From Candidatus Thorarchaeota archaeon (GTDB taxonomy: Archaea; Asgardarchaeota; Thorarchaeia; Thorarchaeales; Thorarchaeaceae), in contig SDNP01000006.1 in the NCBI GenBank assembly GCA_004524445.1, positions 36,914 through 100,913 on the forward strand: a DNA stretch of 64,000 bases, read 5' to 3'. Position 1 is the stretch's first letter; every line of letters starts with the position of its first letter. Of this stretch, positions 8,281 through 17,124 are shown piece by piece. The notes under the pieces were generated by a model. It had not been told where the DNA came from and made no database searches. It saw only the letters and a program-made list of their open reading frames with translations. The position numbers and the translations under genes are program-made.

Positions 8281-10104
8281 ATGCAATCGTCCAGAAGAAA
8301 ACGGTATCTTGCGTTTGCGTCAATGCTGCTAATCATAGTTTCAGCCATATTGCCAACTCTTGTATTGTCACAAGAACTCGAAGCGAATCGGAAGGTGGGA
8401 CCTTATCTCGATAAGATTGTCTACAGCGTGATTCAGGAGGAGGAAGAACAGATTCTAGCGCTGCAAAATGATGAAGTTGATCTGGTCGGTGATATGATTA
8501 GCCCAGAATCTCTCAACTTGCTCAGTGAGTCAGAATACATTGAAGTTGCTGAGGTGTTGAGGAATGGTTATGGCTATCTCACTATAAACTGCTATAAATA
8601 TCCATTCAATATTACTGCCTTCCGACGAGCTTTTGCCTTTGCCCTCGACAAAGAGGCAATTTCTGATGACGCATGGGATGGGCTGTCCTATCCCCAAGAT
8701 AGCGTCGTTCCACAGGTGAATCCGTTTTCAATCGAGGGTCAAATGTCCTATAACTACTACGAGGATCGTGCTGATATTGGAAATCAGTTCCTTGAAGATG
8801 CTGGTTTTCTAGATATAGATGCAGATGCGTTCAGAGAAGCTCCCGACGGAAGTAATCTAAGCGTAATCATTGAAGTTGCCGTTTCGTCTGACATAGCAAT
8901 TGCTGTTGGTGAATATGCGGAAGATGCACTTCATTCTTTGAGCATTGATGCAGAATGTGTACCCACTGACTTCTACGAGTATTTCGTCCCGTGGTTGCCA
9001 TGGTCTGACAATTATGATATTGTCTTCAGAGGACAGGATTTTGACAACTATGATGTGGATTGGCTGGCTTACGAATTCTGGTCAGAAAATGCATATGGGG
9101 ACTATTACAACCTGCCAAGATTTCAGAATGCATCTTATGATGCTTGGAGAAGCCAATTGATTAATGGCACCACATATGATGAAGTCTATGAAGCCGCCAC
9201 TGAAATGCAGAAGATACTCTTGTATGAATGCCCTATTATCGTCTGTTATGAAAACATCTTCCTCTCGGCTTATCGAACGGACAAGCATGAAGGCTTTGTG
9301 AATGACTTCAGCGAAGGTATTCCCTGTTTTTGGACCAATTACCGCGTACATATGAGAACAGGTCCCAATGAGCATTCCGGTGGTACTCTGCGTTGGAGTA
9401 ACCCTCTTGATGTTAACTCATTCAATTTCATGGTCACCTCATCAAAATACTCTATGAATGTTCTTGAGATGCTTTATGATAGCCTGATAAGAGTGGATAA
9501 GAACGGCAGGGACATATTATGGCTGGCTGGCTCCTACCAAATTGAAACCCATGATGACGATTCAGCAATACCCGACGGGCATAGCAGATTTACATTCGAT
9601 ATCATTAAAGGGGCGACGTGGAGTGATGGCACTGTCTTGACAGCCTCGGATGTTGCGTTTTCGCTGAACTACTACCGCGACTCACCGGGAAATCCGTATG
9701 GCTTTGACTTGTCGCATATGACCGCTGCATATTCGCCTAGTACCTATTCGCTAGTAGTTGAGTTTAACACTGAATCGTACTGGCATCTGCATTCTGTTGC
9801 ATACAAGCCAGTGCTTCCAATGCATATCTTTGAAGAGATTGGTCTTGAGGGTTGGAATACTTGGTCTCCGCGACCGCCAGATGATGAGATGGTTCTATCT
9901 GGCCCATTTAACGTATCTGATTACGTTGCAGGGGAATTTGTTGAGCTATCAAGGAAAACAGACTACTTCTATTCGAAAGAGGACCCACGGGTCCAACCCT
10001 CAAGTCCTTTTGATATGCATTTCATTATGTCGAGTGTTCTGGCGCTGGCCGTTGGTGTCGGTGCCATTGGACTATATGAACTCAAACGTCGCAGAGAATA
10101 CTGA
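8281..10104 (+). CDS. Oligopeptide-type binding protein (SBP_bac_5) with permuted halves and C-terminal membrane anchor
   Basis: 607 residues: signal peptide (about 10-30), two large segments, and a C-terminal membrane helix (about 580-600) followed by a basic tail. Canonical family 5 binding proteins begin with GGTL...YDSL...WSDGTPLTAxDVxFS...GPYxVxxY and continue with LDxIVF...ALxxGEIDI...ALDREAI. Here the second part comes first (LDKIVY at 43-48, LALQNDEVDLVGD, ALDKEAI near 124). The first part follows (GGTLRW at about 367, WSDGTVLTASDVAFS near 447, GPFNVSDY, then TDYFY). The breakpoint falls exactly at the canonical DYW-LDxI junction. It probably binds peptides or similar solutes outside the cell. 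No ABC permease or ATPase genes adjoin it. Confidence 0.85.
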   Translation: MQSSRRKRYLAFASMLLIIVSAILPTLVLSQELEANRKVGPYLDKIVYSVIQEEEEQILALQNDEVDLVGDMISPESLNLLSESEYIEVAEVLRNGYGYLTINCYKYPFNITAFRRAFAFALDKEAISDDAWDGLSYPQDSVVPQVNPFSIEGQMSYNYYEDRADIGNQFLEDAGFLDIDADAFREAPDGSNLSVIIEVAVSSDIAIAVGEYAEDALHSLSIDAECVPTDFYEYFVPWLPWSDNYDIVFRGQDFDNYDVDWLAYEFWSENAYGDYYNLPRFQNASYDAWRSQLINGTTYDEVYEAATEMQKILLYECPIIVCYENIFLSAYRTDKHEGFVNDFSEGIPCFWTNYRVHMRTGPNEHSGGTLRWSNPLDVNSFNFMVTSSKYSMNVLEMLYDSLIRVDKNGRDILWLAGSYQIETHDDDSAIPDGHSRFTFDIIKGATWSDGTVLTASDVAFSLNYYRDSPGNPYGFDLSHMTAAYSPSTYSLVVEFNTESYWHLHSVAYKPVLPMHIFEEIGLEGWNTWSPRPPDDEMVLSGPFNVSDYVAGEFVELSRKTDYFYSKEDPRVQPSSPFDMHFIMSSVLALAVGVGAIGLYELKRRREY

Positions 10105-10240
10105 ATCTATTCTCCCTTATCGCTTACAATGACAACTTGGAGAGCAGAGTTTTGCCCCAAACACAAATATGAGCAAGTTTTCCATTCTCTTTTCAGGTTT
10201 CCGAGGTAGTTTCCCTCCAAGCATATCTAAACGAGAGAAC

Positions 10241-10249
10241 TTTATTTAT
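10241..10249 (+). promoter_or_regulatory. Possible TATA box for 10323-10748
   Basis: TTTATTTAT lies about 75 bases before the ATG, implying a leader of about 45-50 bases. Position and composition are acceptable but not decisive. Confidence 0.3.
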
Positions 10250-10322
10250 GAGATGCCTTACATATCAAACGCTGAAAATGCCTTGAGTATCAAGGTCATG
10301 GGGACTTCAAGCAGGTGATCAA

Positions 10323-10748
10323 ATGTCACAAAAGGAAAATTACGATGGCGCAACGGCAGGAAAGGTATTAGTTTTTGATGAAAGTGAAACGGTCAGTTTC
10401 CCTAAAAAGTTCAAAGAGGCCATGGGAACAGGTAAAGGCTTGATGGTACTCGTACATAAAGATCGTCTCATCAAGATTTTTCCGCTTGAGTCTGATAAGG
10501 TAAGCTATCTCAGTCTTGAAATCGGGAAGCTCACCAATGACTTCCTTACTAAGCTATCTCAAATATTCAAGAAATCAGGACTTGTGGACCTGCTGTTTTC
10601 AACTGGCGTCTGTCTTAGAGGGACTCGATGTTTTTACGAATGCTATTTTGACCCAGAACAACTTGGAGTGACGGAAGATGAGCTGAATTCCTCGTTGTCA
10701 GAACTAGCTGGAGTCAAGAAAGTCATCATGGAGAGCGTCAAGAAATAA
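10323..10748 (+). CDS. Hypothetical small regulator-like protein (AbrB-like N-terminus)
   Basis: 141 residues. Residues 13-58 resemble a swapped-hairpin AbrB/SpoVT fold (VSFPKKFKEAMG, then a hydrophobic strand and IKIFPL). The rest alternates strand and helix in a pattern like a small ACT-type domain, with three cysteines (GVCLRGTRCFYECYF). The start is secure: AGGTGATC is 2 bases upstream of ATG. A transcriptional regulator that senses a small molecule would fit, but this is a guess from fold-level resemblance. Confidence 0.7.
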   Translation: MSQKENYDGATAGKVLVFDESETVSFPKKFKEAMGTGKGLMVLVHKDRLIKIFPLESDKVSYLSLEIGKLTNDFLTKLSQIFKKSGLVDLLFSTGVCLRGTRCFYECYFDPEQLGVTEDELNSSLSELAGVKKVIMESVKK

Positions 10749-11226
10749 GTCCAATATAGTCCTCCAAATTGGCATATCATGATGAACACTGGAATTTGAT
10801 TAGATAGTCCAGTTCAAAGGGGTATTGCTAACCACTCCCTTTAGTCTGATTTCTCACCCCTTCGCAATTTCCTCAGAAGAAGAGAAGCAGTCTGATTCAG
10901 TGAGACCCCTTCGAAGAAATACAACTCCCACAGATGACACGCCTCCCAATAGAACAAGGGCAGTTGGAATTCCCACAAAGGAGATTACCCATCCAAACAG
11001 AGTTATTTGAGGCATCGCTAGAAGAAGTATCACTGTCGGTAGTAAGGAATATACACTGTTTCTGTTCCTATTGGGGATATCATTTCATTTGTCTTGGGGC
11101 GATTCTACACAAGGAAGAGTCCACCAATGGCAATAATCCGAATATTATCTGATCGCTGTTTGGAAATTGACATTCGCATAGAATGGATTATATCACCGAA
11201 ATGCAGGACGGTTTCTTGGGACATAG
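10749..11226. other. Intergenic region with remnant small membrane reading frame
   Basis: About 480 bases. Plus-strand reading frames here look non-coding. The minus strand holds a short hydrophobic frame (10854-11033), described separately. Nothing else is recognised. Confidence 0.35.
10854..11033 (-). pseudogene. Small membrane protein or gene remnant
   Basis: Reading from a GTG at 11033 gives 59 residues with two hydrophobic segments (LFGWVISFVGIPTALVLLG, then a second ending at VVFLRRG) and a polar tail. There is no Shine-Dalgarno in front of this GTG or the ATG at 11015. A hydrophobic stretch also occurs just upstream in another frame (IAIGGLFLV followed by a stop). That pattern suggests a decayed two- or three-helix membrane protein rather than an intact gene. 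Confidence 0.3.
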
Positions 11227-11235
11227 GTGCTTGCG

Positions 11236-11904
11236 ATGCAGGATTTGTATCAGTTCATAATCGACTTGATTCTGCTGGGATACCTAGGTCTATTCGTTGC
11301 CTGCTTCATCAGCAATATGGTCCCGTTTGTTTCGCCTTCAAATATGGTCCTCGCAGGTGTTGCTTCACTTTTGCTGCCAGCTTTGGGTTGGGTCCAGATT
11401 GGAATCATTGTGGCTATCGCAGCCACTCTTGCGAAGTTCATTCATTACTATGTAATTCGGACCTCAAGAGTTGTAATCTCTGAGGAACGGCTTGAATCGA
11501 TTGACCGAGAGAGAGAACGAGTAGAAAAGTGGGGCGGGCTGGCACTATTCATTGCTGCCGCATCTCCCATTCCGGATGACGCCATCATCATATACACCGC
11601 CCTCACAAATTATAGCATTCCGAAATTCAACGTGAGTTATTTTGTGGGCAAGGCTTCTGTAACAGTAGCTGGAGCACTAATTGGGTATACCGTCGGTGGG
11701 CTATTTGAGTCGGCTCCTATCGTGATAGCCTCTATTGCCTTTGCAGCACTTTTAACAGGCCTTCTTTTCAATAGGAGAAGAGGGGACGAAGAATCGGAAA
11801 TCGTAGAAGATGCCATGGAAGAGCACTTTCTTGATAATGAGGATGATGACTCCTCCAAGGAGGATGAAATTCAACCCGATGATACTCCAAGTGGTCCTTC
11901 GTAA
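11236..11904 (+). CDS. DedA/VTT-family membrane protein
   Basis: 222 residues with four to five predicted membrane helices and the re-entrant-type segments of the VTT (DedA/SNARE-associated) family. It contains an ASPIPDDAI segment equivalent to the conserved proline-containing loop, and a glycine-rich helix after it. Relatives act as lipid scramblases or flippases. The C-terminus (about the last 50 residues) is an acidic, disordered tail. ATG at 11236 is preferred because AGGTG lies at the right distance; a GTG at 11227 is in frame. Confidence 0.8.
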   Translation: MQDLYQFIIDLILLGYLGLFVACFISNMVPFVSPSNMVLAGVASLLLPALGWVQIGIIVAIAATLAKFIHYYVIRTSRVVISEERLESIDRERERVEKWGGLALFIAAASPIPDDAIIIYTALTNYSIPKFNVSYFVGKASVTVAGALIGYTVGGLFESAPIVIASIAFAALLTGLLFNRRRGDEESEIVEDAMEEHFLDNEDDDSSKEDEIQPDDTPSGPS

Positions 11905-11952
11905 GTCTTAAGTGGTTCAGATGGAGGAGCTTCTTGTCAAGGTGAAAATCCT

Positions 11953-12348
11953 ATGCCCGGGACTAGCACGACTGAAGTAGATTGCGTAAAATGCCAGACC
12001 ACGTATGAGGCTGATGTAATAGAGCACATCGACCTCTCAGAAGAACGCGACATGATTCGGGCACTAAGAACGGGCAAAGTGAATCGAGTCCAATGTCCAA
12101 AATGCAGAAAGGTCATGTATTTGGACCGAAGTGTGGTTATTAACTTTGAGCCAGACAACTTGATTGTGGTGTACGATCCAAATGCAACATCACCACGCGC
12201 GAAGAGTCAATTTGAGGAAGAATTCAGGAATGTCACCTCATTTGATGAAAACCTCTCCGAAGTTGCTGAAGACACTGACTTCAGAGTAATTTCTGATTTG
12301 GATGAACTCAAGCAGTTGCTGAAGGAGTACAAGAAAACCTATCTATAG
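11953..12348 (+). CDS. CpXC-type zinc-binding protein
   Basis: 131 residues. Two CxxC pairs (DCVKC near residue 9 and QCPKC near residue 50) enclose a helical segment, the layout of the CpXC domain, which probably binds zinc. The remainder is acidic and helical, ending in a Lys-rich tail. Function of the family is unknown. Start chosen at ATG 11953 because AGGTGA stands 9 bases upstream. The last 6 bases overlap the end of the convergent inositol phosphate synthase gene. Confidence 0.75.
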   Translation: MPGTSTTEVDCVKCQTTYEADVIEHIDLSEERDMIRALRTGKVNRVQCPKCRKVMYLDRSVVINFEPDNLIVVYDPNATSPRAKSQFEEEFRNVTSFDENLSEVAEDTDFRVISDLDELKQLLKEYKKTYL

Positions 12349-13410
12349 TTCTCTTTTTCCAAGCAAGAACTCCTCTACCCATCGTTCGGCTCTGTACATC
12401 TTGGTTGGTTTGGGTGGCATCTTGAAACCATATGCTGAAATCGATTCAAGTGCTCCTCCGATTCCTCTATTCAGCGCTAATTTTGTACCTCTGATAGCGT
12501 CGAAAAGTATGGGACCCGCATTAGGGCCATCTGTCACTTCCATCCTAATGTCTATCTTGATGGGTGCTCCACCAAATTGACGACCATGAATATAGAAGTA
12601 TGAGTCACGAGAGTTGTCCATAAACGGAACAAAATCTGATGAACCAGCCACAATTGGTGCATCATACGGAACGTCTTGACCCACTGCGGAGCTTTTTACT
12701 CCCCGTTTTCGCATGCGGCCTCGATAGTGTGAGTCTAGAGACTCAGCACCTCCTCCTACGTCTAGCTGGTAGCTTTCATCGATCTTGACGCCTCTTGATA
12801 CGAGTAACTGCATCAGGTTCCTATGAAGTACCGTTGAGCCAAGCTGGTCCTGAATGTCGTCTCCAACAAGAGGTATGCGTTTGTCTTTGAATTTCCTGTC
12901 CCATTCCGGATCTGAGGCTATGGATATCGGTGTACCGTTGATGAATGCACAACCAGCATCGAGTGCTGCCTGAGCATAGAATTTCGTCGCCTTTTCTGCA
13001 GAGCCAGGTATAAGACAAATCACCATGTCCGCTCTGCTGTCGCGCAATACATCGACTACATCTGCTTCTTTAGCATCAGAAACATTTGCGAGCGCCTTGA
13101 GGTTCTTGTCTACTCCGTCTAGCTCTCTTCCTCGATGAACTTTGACGCCCGTTTTCTCTATCTTGGCAAATTTCATGACATTATTTGGCTCTGCGAAAAT
13201 AGCTTCTGCCAGGTCTGCCCCTACTTTTCCTTCAACCACATCAACAGCCGCAACAAAATCAATGTCTCTCACATGGTATCCCGCAAAGTCTGGATGATCC
13301 AATCCAATAATCTCGTCACTTGCTCTTGCGTCCCTATAATACTCTACACCTTGCACCAATGCGCTGGCACAATTACCGATGCCAACTAATGCTACTTTTA
13401 TGTCACTCAT
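12343..13410 (-). CDS. ino1: Inositol-3-phosphate synthase
   Basis: NAD-dependent conversion of glucose 6-phosphate to 1L-myo-inositol 1-phosphate, the source of inositol head groups for archaeal ether lipids. The 355-residue protein starts with a Rossmann motif (VALVGIGNCASAL), has the conserved NGTPISIASDP segment and the catalytic-domain core SLDSHYRGRMRKRG, and ends with KMYRAERWVEEFL. An upstream in-frame ATG (13461) would add 17 residues, but the TATA box overlaps that ATG, so 13410 is the likely start. Confidence 0.95.
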   Translation of the reverse strand: MSDIKVALVGIGNCASALVQGVEYYRDARASDEIIGLDHPDFAGYHVRDIDFVAAVDVVEGKVGADLAEAIFAEPNNVMKFAKIEKTGVKVHRGRELDGVDKNLKALANVSDAKEADVVDVLRDSRADMVICLIPGSAEKATKFYAQAALDAGCAFINGTPISIASDPEWDRKFKDKRIPLVGDDIQDQLGSTVLHRNLMQLLVSRGVKIDESYQLDVGGGAESLDSHYRGRMRKRGVKSSAVGQDVPYDAPIVAGSSDFVPFMDNSRDSYFYIHGRQFGGAPIKIDIRMEVTDGPNAGPILFDAIRGTKLALNRGIGGALESISAYGFKMPPKPTKMYRAERWVEEFLLGKREL

Positions 13411-13461
13411 ATCGAAAACATCCAACTTGCCTTTCCTAAGCCATTGAGAATATTTTACCAT

Positions 13462-13473
13462 TATAAACTTTTA
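13462..13473 (-). promoter_or_regulatory. TATA box of ino1
   Basis: On the minus strand this reads TAAAAGTTTATAA. Transcription about 25 bases downstream gives a leader of about 30 bases before the ATG at 13410, which supports that start. Confidence 0.5.
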
Positions 13474-13511
13474 TGGACATAGAATAGTATGAGCTCAATG
13501 CTCTTGTGGCA

Positions 13512-13520
13512 GTAAATTTA
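13512..13520 (+). promoter_or_regulatory. TATA-like element upstream of RNA candidate
   Basis: GTAAATTTA lies about 27 bases before the first base of the closing helix of the RNA candidate at 13544, the expected archaeal spacing. Confidence 0.4.
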
Positions 13521-13543
13521 ATTGCCTTGGCGCGAAATAATAT

Positions 13544-13771
13544 GGTGGACGACAGATTGACATTCGTGCTCCAAGTTGTAATCCCCAGGCGGTGGGATTG
13601 CTCTACTGTCAATCGGCACCTATAGGAATGTCCAGATCATTGGAGGTTCCTGCCGAAGAGGATGGTGTTCACATTGACGGGCGAGGAGCTGTTCATGTTC
13701 ATCAAAAGGGGTGGACCTCAGCCTTTCGGGCGTGAGAAAAAAAAATTGGGTGGTGTCGATCGTCGTCCACC
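13544..13771 (+). ncRNA. Unassigned structured RNA, about 228 nt
   Basis: The ends pair as a perfect 10-bp helix (13544-13553 GGTGGACGAC with 13762-13771 GTCGTCCACC), directly followed by TTTTCTTCC as a possible terminator. Inside are an 8-bp helix (13555-13562 GATTGACA with 13607-13614 TGTCAATC) capped by AATCCC/GGGATT (13580-13585 with 13594-13599). A stem follows, AGGAA/TTCCT (13624-13628 with 13647-13651) extended by GGC/GCC, and then a hairpin CTCAGCC...GGC-TGAG (13717-13736). A TATA-like element precedes it at the right distance. The region is unusually G-rich for this window. I could not match it to RNase P RNA, SRP RNA or tRNA motifs. The segment around TGTAATCCC faintly resembles an SRP Alu domain, but no helix 8 motif is seen. 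Confidence 0.55.
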
Positions 13772-14017
13772 TTTTCTTCCGATTCTCCATCTATTAGAAG
13801 TTCTAAAAGAATACATGCGATTTTTCCTAAATCGAATTGTCGAGCAATCAAGATCATGTTCATTCTTTTTTACAAGTAAAATCGCCGTTCAACTAGCATA
13901 GCATTCTTATGGCAATAGAAAACGACATTTGCATACAGCAGATTCAGGCTGCTCTTAGGATTCAAAAGAACCCTCATCAAAAGCACCCAATAATCTCCAT
14001 GCCAAGAAGTGATCAAG
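13772..14017. other. Intergenic region
   Basis: Between the RNA candidate and the SSB-like gene I see only AT-rich sequence. A short plus-strand frame that starts inside the RNA candidate and ends near 13901 does not look like protein. Confidence 0.35.
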
Positions 14018-14419
14018 ATGAAAACAGACTACGACCCGATTGAGATGGAGATTGCGGAACTAAAACCAAGAATGAAGCGTCTCAAGGTGACATTCAAGGT
14101 ACTCGAAAAAAGCAATCCTCGAGAAGTCACAATAAAGCGCGATGATTCCAATCACCAGATCGCTGATGCGGTTGTTGCAGATGAAACAGGCTCTGTTGTT
14201 ATGCCTCTCTGGGACAAAATGATAGATGAGATAGAGGTAGGTCGCACCTACACACTGAGTAACGGATATACTGGCACGTTTCGAGGGAGTCTTCGGCTCA
14301 ACATTGGCAAGTACGGGAAAATCACGGATGCAGAAGAAGAGATTGACGGAGTTAATCTAGAAAATGATGTATCAGAATTAGCAGAAAAACCACATTACTA
14401 CCGTGGAAAGGGTACATAA
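14018..14419 (+). CDS. Single-stranded DNA-binding OB-fold protein (SOSS-B/RPA-like)
   Basis: 133 residues consisting of one OB fold. It begins with MEIAELKPRMKRLKVTFKV, has the DAVVADETGSVVMPLWD strand pair typical of archaeal SSB and SOSS-B proteins, and ends with a loop and a short polar tail. Such proteins bind single-stranded DNA during replication and repair. ATG at 14018 is preferred to a GTG at 14009 because GTGATC, overlapping that GTG, is the Shine-Dalgarno. The gene is convergent with the operon at 14430. Confidence 0.85.
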   Translation: MKTDYDPIEMEIAELKPRMKRLKVTFKVLEKSNPREVTIKRDDSNHQIADAVVADETGSVVMPLWDKMIDEIEVGRTYTLSNGYTGTFRGSLRLNIGKYGKITDAEEEIDGVNLENDVSELAEKPHYYRGKGT

Positions 14420-14429
14420 TATGAAATCC

Positions 14430-15659
14430 CTACTCAAGGGCTCTCGCGAGCAAATCAACAACATCTACTACATCGATGTTACTCCCAATGAGCTCTGTAC
14501 CCGCTTTGAGATTGTGTTCACAAAATGGACAAGCTGAAACAATCTTCTCGGCACCAGTGTCTTCCGCATCTCTTACTCGTGCAGAACCTATCTTCTTGGC
14601 AGTATCCGAATCAAAAGAACGTAATCCTCCACCAGCTCCACAGCATATGGCAGTATTCCTATTCGTTTCCATCTCAACAAGCTCAATGCCTGGAATTGAT
14701 TCCAGAACATGTCGCGGGCTGTCGTATATTCCCATCTCTCGACCTATATGACACGGGTCGTGATATGTTAACCTTGTTGGACTGCTCAGAGGTTTGGGTT
14801 CTATCTTGCCATTTCGAATCAGTTCATCAGCATACTCAACAATATGGAGCACCTCCGGTAACTCAATGCCAAATCGCTCTGGATAGTCCATTCTAAGAGT
14901 CTTTAGACAACCCGCACAGGACACAACTACCTTCTTGGCACCGGTGGAGCGAATAGCATCTTCTAGCCTCTTTGCCATAGTTTCAGCTTCATTTACCTTT
15001 CCAGTTCTCAACATAACTGAGCCGCAACAGGGTTCATCGCGCAGGACTGCAAACTCACCGGGCGCAGCATTTAGAATTTTGGCTGCGTCAATGGCTATTT
15101 TAGGGATACGCATACCTGCTGTACAGCCAACATAGTAGAGGACATCAGCCTGTTCTGCAACATCAAAACCTAAGGCTTGCAACCATTCCATCTTTTCCAG
15201 ATTATCATCTGAGTAGGGGTTGCCCACTCGAGTGATTCTCTCGGCGATGGAATCCCGGACCTCGTTTGGAATCTCATTTAGGACCTCACGTACTTGCTCC
15301 AGTGCCTGAGCCGGATGGAATTCAGCGGGGCAAATCTGGTTACAATTTCCACATAAGGTACATTGGTAGAGTGAACTGGCATTCTCCTCGGTTTTCTCAA
15401 GAGTACCGTCTAGGAGGGCTAATGCAACCTGTATCTTCCCTCTCATGAAGGAGGTTTCAAAGCCACTAGTATGCTTCCATACGGGGCAAATTCCGTCGAA
15501 GCCCTTTGCTGCATAGACGGCATCTCTGCAGATTCCACAGCGTCGACATTGGAGGAGTTCTTCTCTGAGAAATTCTAGGTCTATATCAGCCATGTCAGAT
15601 TCCTTCATGCACGCAGAGGTAATGTCGGCGTGAGATTTTTGGTTTATGGACTTTTTCAT
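14430..15659 (-). CDS. Iron-sulfur CCG-domain subunit of a D-2-hydroxyacid oxidase (GlcF/HdrD-like)
   Basis: 409 residues. The N-terminal part has two 4Fe-4S ferredoxin sites (CRRCGIC followed by CPVWK, and CTLCGNCNQICP). The C-terminal part has two CCG domains (EPCCGS...SCAGC and YHDPCHIGRE...ICCGAGGG), which bind electron-carrying clusters. It would take electrons from the two FAD subunits encoded just upstream and pass them to an unknown acceptor. Start is uncertain: ATG at 15659 follows AGGTGG closely, while ATG at 15593 gives the more usual N-terminus (MADIDLEF). It is the last gene of a four-gene operon. Confidence 0.88.
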   Translation of the reverse strand: MKKSINQKSHADITSACMKESDMADIDLEFLREELLQCRRCGICRDAVYAAKGFDGICPVWKHTSGFETSFMRGKIQVALALLDGTLEKTEENASSLYQCTLCGNCNQICPAEFHPAQALEQVREVLNEIPNEVRDSIAERITRVGNPYSDDNLEKMEWLQALGFDVAEQADVLYYVGCTAGMRIPKIAIDAAKILNAAPGEFAVLRDEPCCGSVMLRTGKVNEAETMAKRLEDAIRSTGAKKVVVSCAGCLKTLRMDYPERFGIELPEVLHIVEYADELIRNGKIEPKPLSSPTRLTYHDPCHIGREMGIYDSPRHVLESIPGIELVEMETNRNTAICCGAGGGLRSFDSDTAKKIGSARVRDAEDTGAEKIVSACPFCEHNLKAGTELIGSNIDVVDVVDLLARALE

Positions 15660-15693
15660 CCACCTTGTTCCCTAGTTCTTTCGTCCTACCCAT

Positions 15694-17100
15694 TCATACG
15701 CCCCCCAATACGCCAGGGTTCATAATGCCATTAGGATCAATGGTTTCCTTTATTATGCGAATCAATTTGAGATAATCTTCCATCCCCTCTACTCCCTCAA
15801 CCCAATATGATGCCAACTTGAAGGGCACAGCTCCTGTCTTGAAGATTCGCTGTGCTAGATCTCGGTGGGCGGTGACTACCTTTTCTTCCTCTTCTTGGTC
15901 TACTGGGTCCCAGTAGAGGTGTGGATACATGTTAACAGAAGTATGCCCCGTAGCAAAGCCTGCTGTGTGTCCAAGGAAACCATATTGATCCATCACAGCC
16001 CATATCTCCTCAACAGATCTGTGCCAGTTTGACGGGGTCTGATGATGGTATAACGTCCGCCACCAGAAGCCGTGAGCATAACAAGAACGTGCAAAGGACC
16101 ACATCCGATCCTCCCATTCACCCTGAGGGAGTTCAGAAATCCCTATCACATGCCCATCGAGGGATTTGCATATCTCCTGAGTCGTTTGCACATCGCTATC
16201 CAGCAGCTCTTGCCTCACACGACCAATGATAAGAGAAATAGTGTATGGAGGCCATTCATGTTCAGGTATGCCATATTCCTGACCTAGCATATCCATGAAG
16301 AATTGTAGAATACGCCCTTCGTAGAGGGACATGAACAATGTTTTGACATCATTGTGTTTCAGTTGCCCAACAAATTTCTGCGCATCTTCTCGTTTTGTGA
16401 ATCCATATGTCTGATAATATAGGTGCCTCATCTTCTTGTAGGTCTTAACAGAAACCGCTGTGATAATACCCAAGCTGCCAAGCGATCCGATAAAGAGACC
16501 AGTTATATCAGGACCGAAGGCATACCTCAAGAATGGTCCTGGTGCATGAGGATTAGCTTCACTTCCAGTTTGAATAACCTCGCCATTCGGTAAGACCACT
16601 TCGAGCCCTACAACCATCTCAGCAATGGAACCATAGGCACTCGATCCCGGCCCGGCTCCGTTGACCGCCACATTTCCCGCAATAGTACAGCTCAATGCAG
16701 ACTCAGGATAGACTGGTAACCAGAGGCCTCTCTCACCAAGAGCTTTGTCGAGCATGCCAAATGTTACTCCTGCACCAACACGGACAGTTCTAAGGTCTTC
16801 AAAGATTTCAATCTCACGAAGGCGAAGCATGTCGATCACCAGTCCATGCTCTTTGGGTAATGCCTCTGCTTGGAGACTTGATCCGCCTGATCTTGGAGTC
16901 ACAAGAATGGCATGTTTGTTTGCCAGTTTCAGGATTTCGGCGACTTCTGTGGCATTAGCAGGTCTTACGACAGCTCCTGGTCTTATTGAGTTAACTCCCA
17001 TGGATGCGGTTGAAGAATATGCTAGCAAAACATCATTTCTGGTTGAAACGTATTCTTCTCCAACGATTTCGATTAGGTTCCCGATGACCTCATCATCCAT
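15694..17100 (-). CDS. FAD-linked oxidase, GlcD/D-lactate dehydrogenase type (copy 2)
   Basis: 468 residues: an N-terminal FAD-binding PCMH domain (PRSGGSSLQAEALP near residue 62, then GNVAVNGAGPGSSAYGS) and a C-terminal cap domain of the FAD-linked oxidase family ending in IDPNGIMNPGVLGG. It probably oxidises a 2-hydroxyacid such as D-lactate or glycolate. It is closely related to the preceding gene along the full length, so it is a tandem duplicate or a heteromeric partner like GlcD/GlcE. The start has a GAGGT Shine-Dalgarno. Confidence 0.9.
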   Translation of the reverse strand: MDDEVIGNLIEIVGEEYVSTRNDVLLAYSSTASMGVNSIRPGAVVRPANATEVAEILKLANKHAILVTPRSGGSSLQAEALPKEHGLVIDMLRLREIEIFEDLRTVRVGAGVTFGMLDKALGERGLWLPVYPESALSCTIAGNVAVNGAGPGSSAYGSIAEMVVGLEVVLPNGEVIQTGSEANPHAPGPFLRYAFGPDITGLFIGSLGSLGIITAVSVKTYKKMRHLYYQTYGFTKREDAQKFVGQLKHNDVKTLFMSLYEGRILQFFMDMLGQEYGIPEHEWPPYTISLIIGRVRQELLDSDVQTTQEICKSLDGHVIGISELPQGEWEDRMWSFARSCYAHGFWWRTLYHHQTPSNWHRSVEEIWAVMDQYGFLGHTAGFATGHTSVNMYPHLYWDPVDQEEEEKVVTAHRDLAQRIFKTGAVPFKLASYWVEGVEGMEDYLKLIRIIKETIDPNGIMNPGVLGGV

Positions 17101-17124
17101 TCATAACGACCTCAGATGTTTGAA

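Noticed and set aside
13570..13600. Resemblance of the TGTAATCCC...GGGATTGCT segment to the SRP RNA Alu domain
   Set aside because: The surrounding helices do not form the SRP helix 2-3-4 junction and I found no helix 8 (GGAA...GCAG) motif; kept as an unassigned RNA.
13662..13901. 79-codon plus-strand frame inside and after the RNA candidate
   Set aside because: It has no Shine-Dalgarno, unnatural composition, and overlaps strong RNA helices; structure explains the region better.
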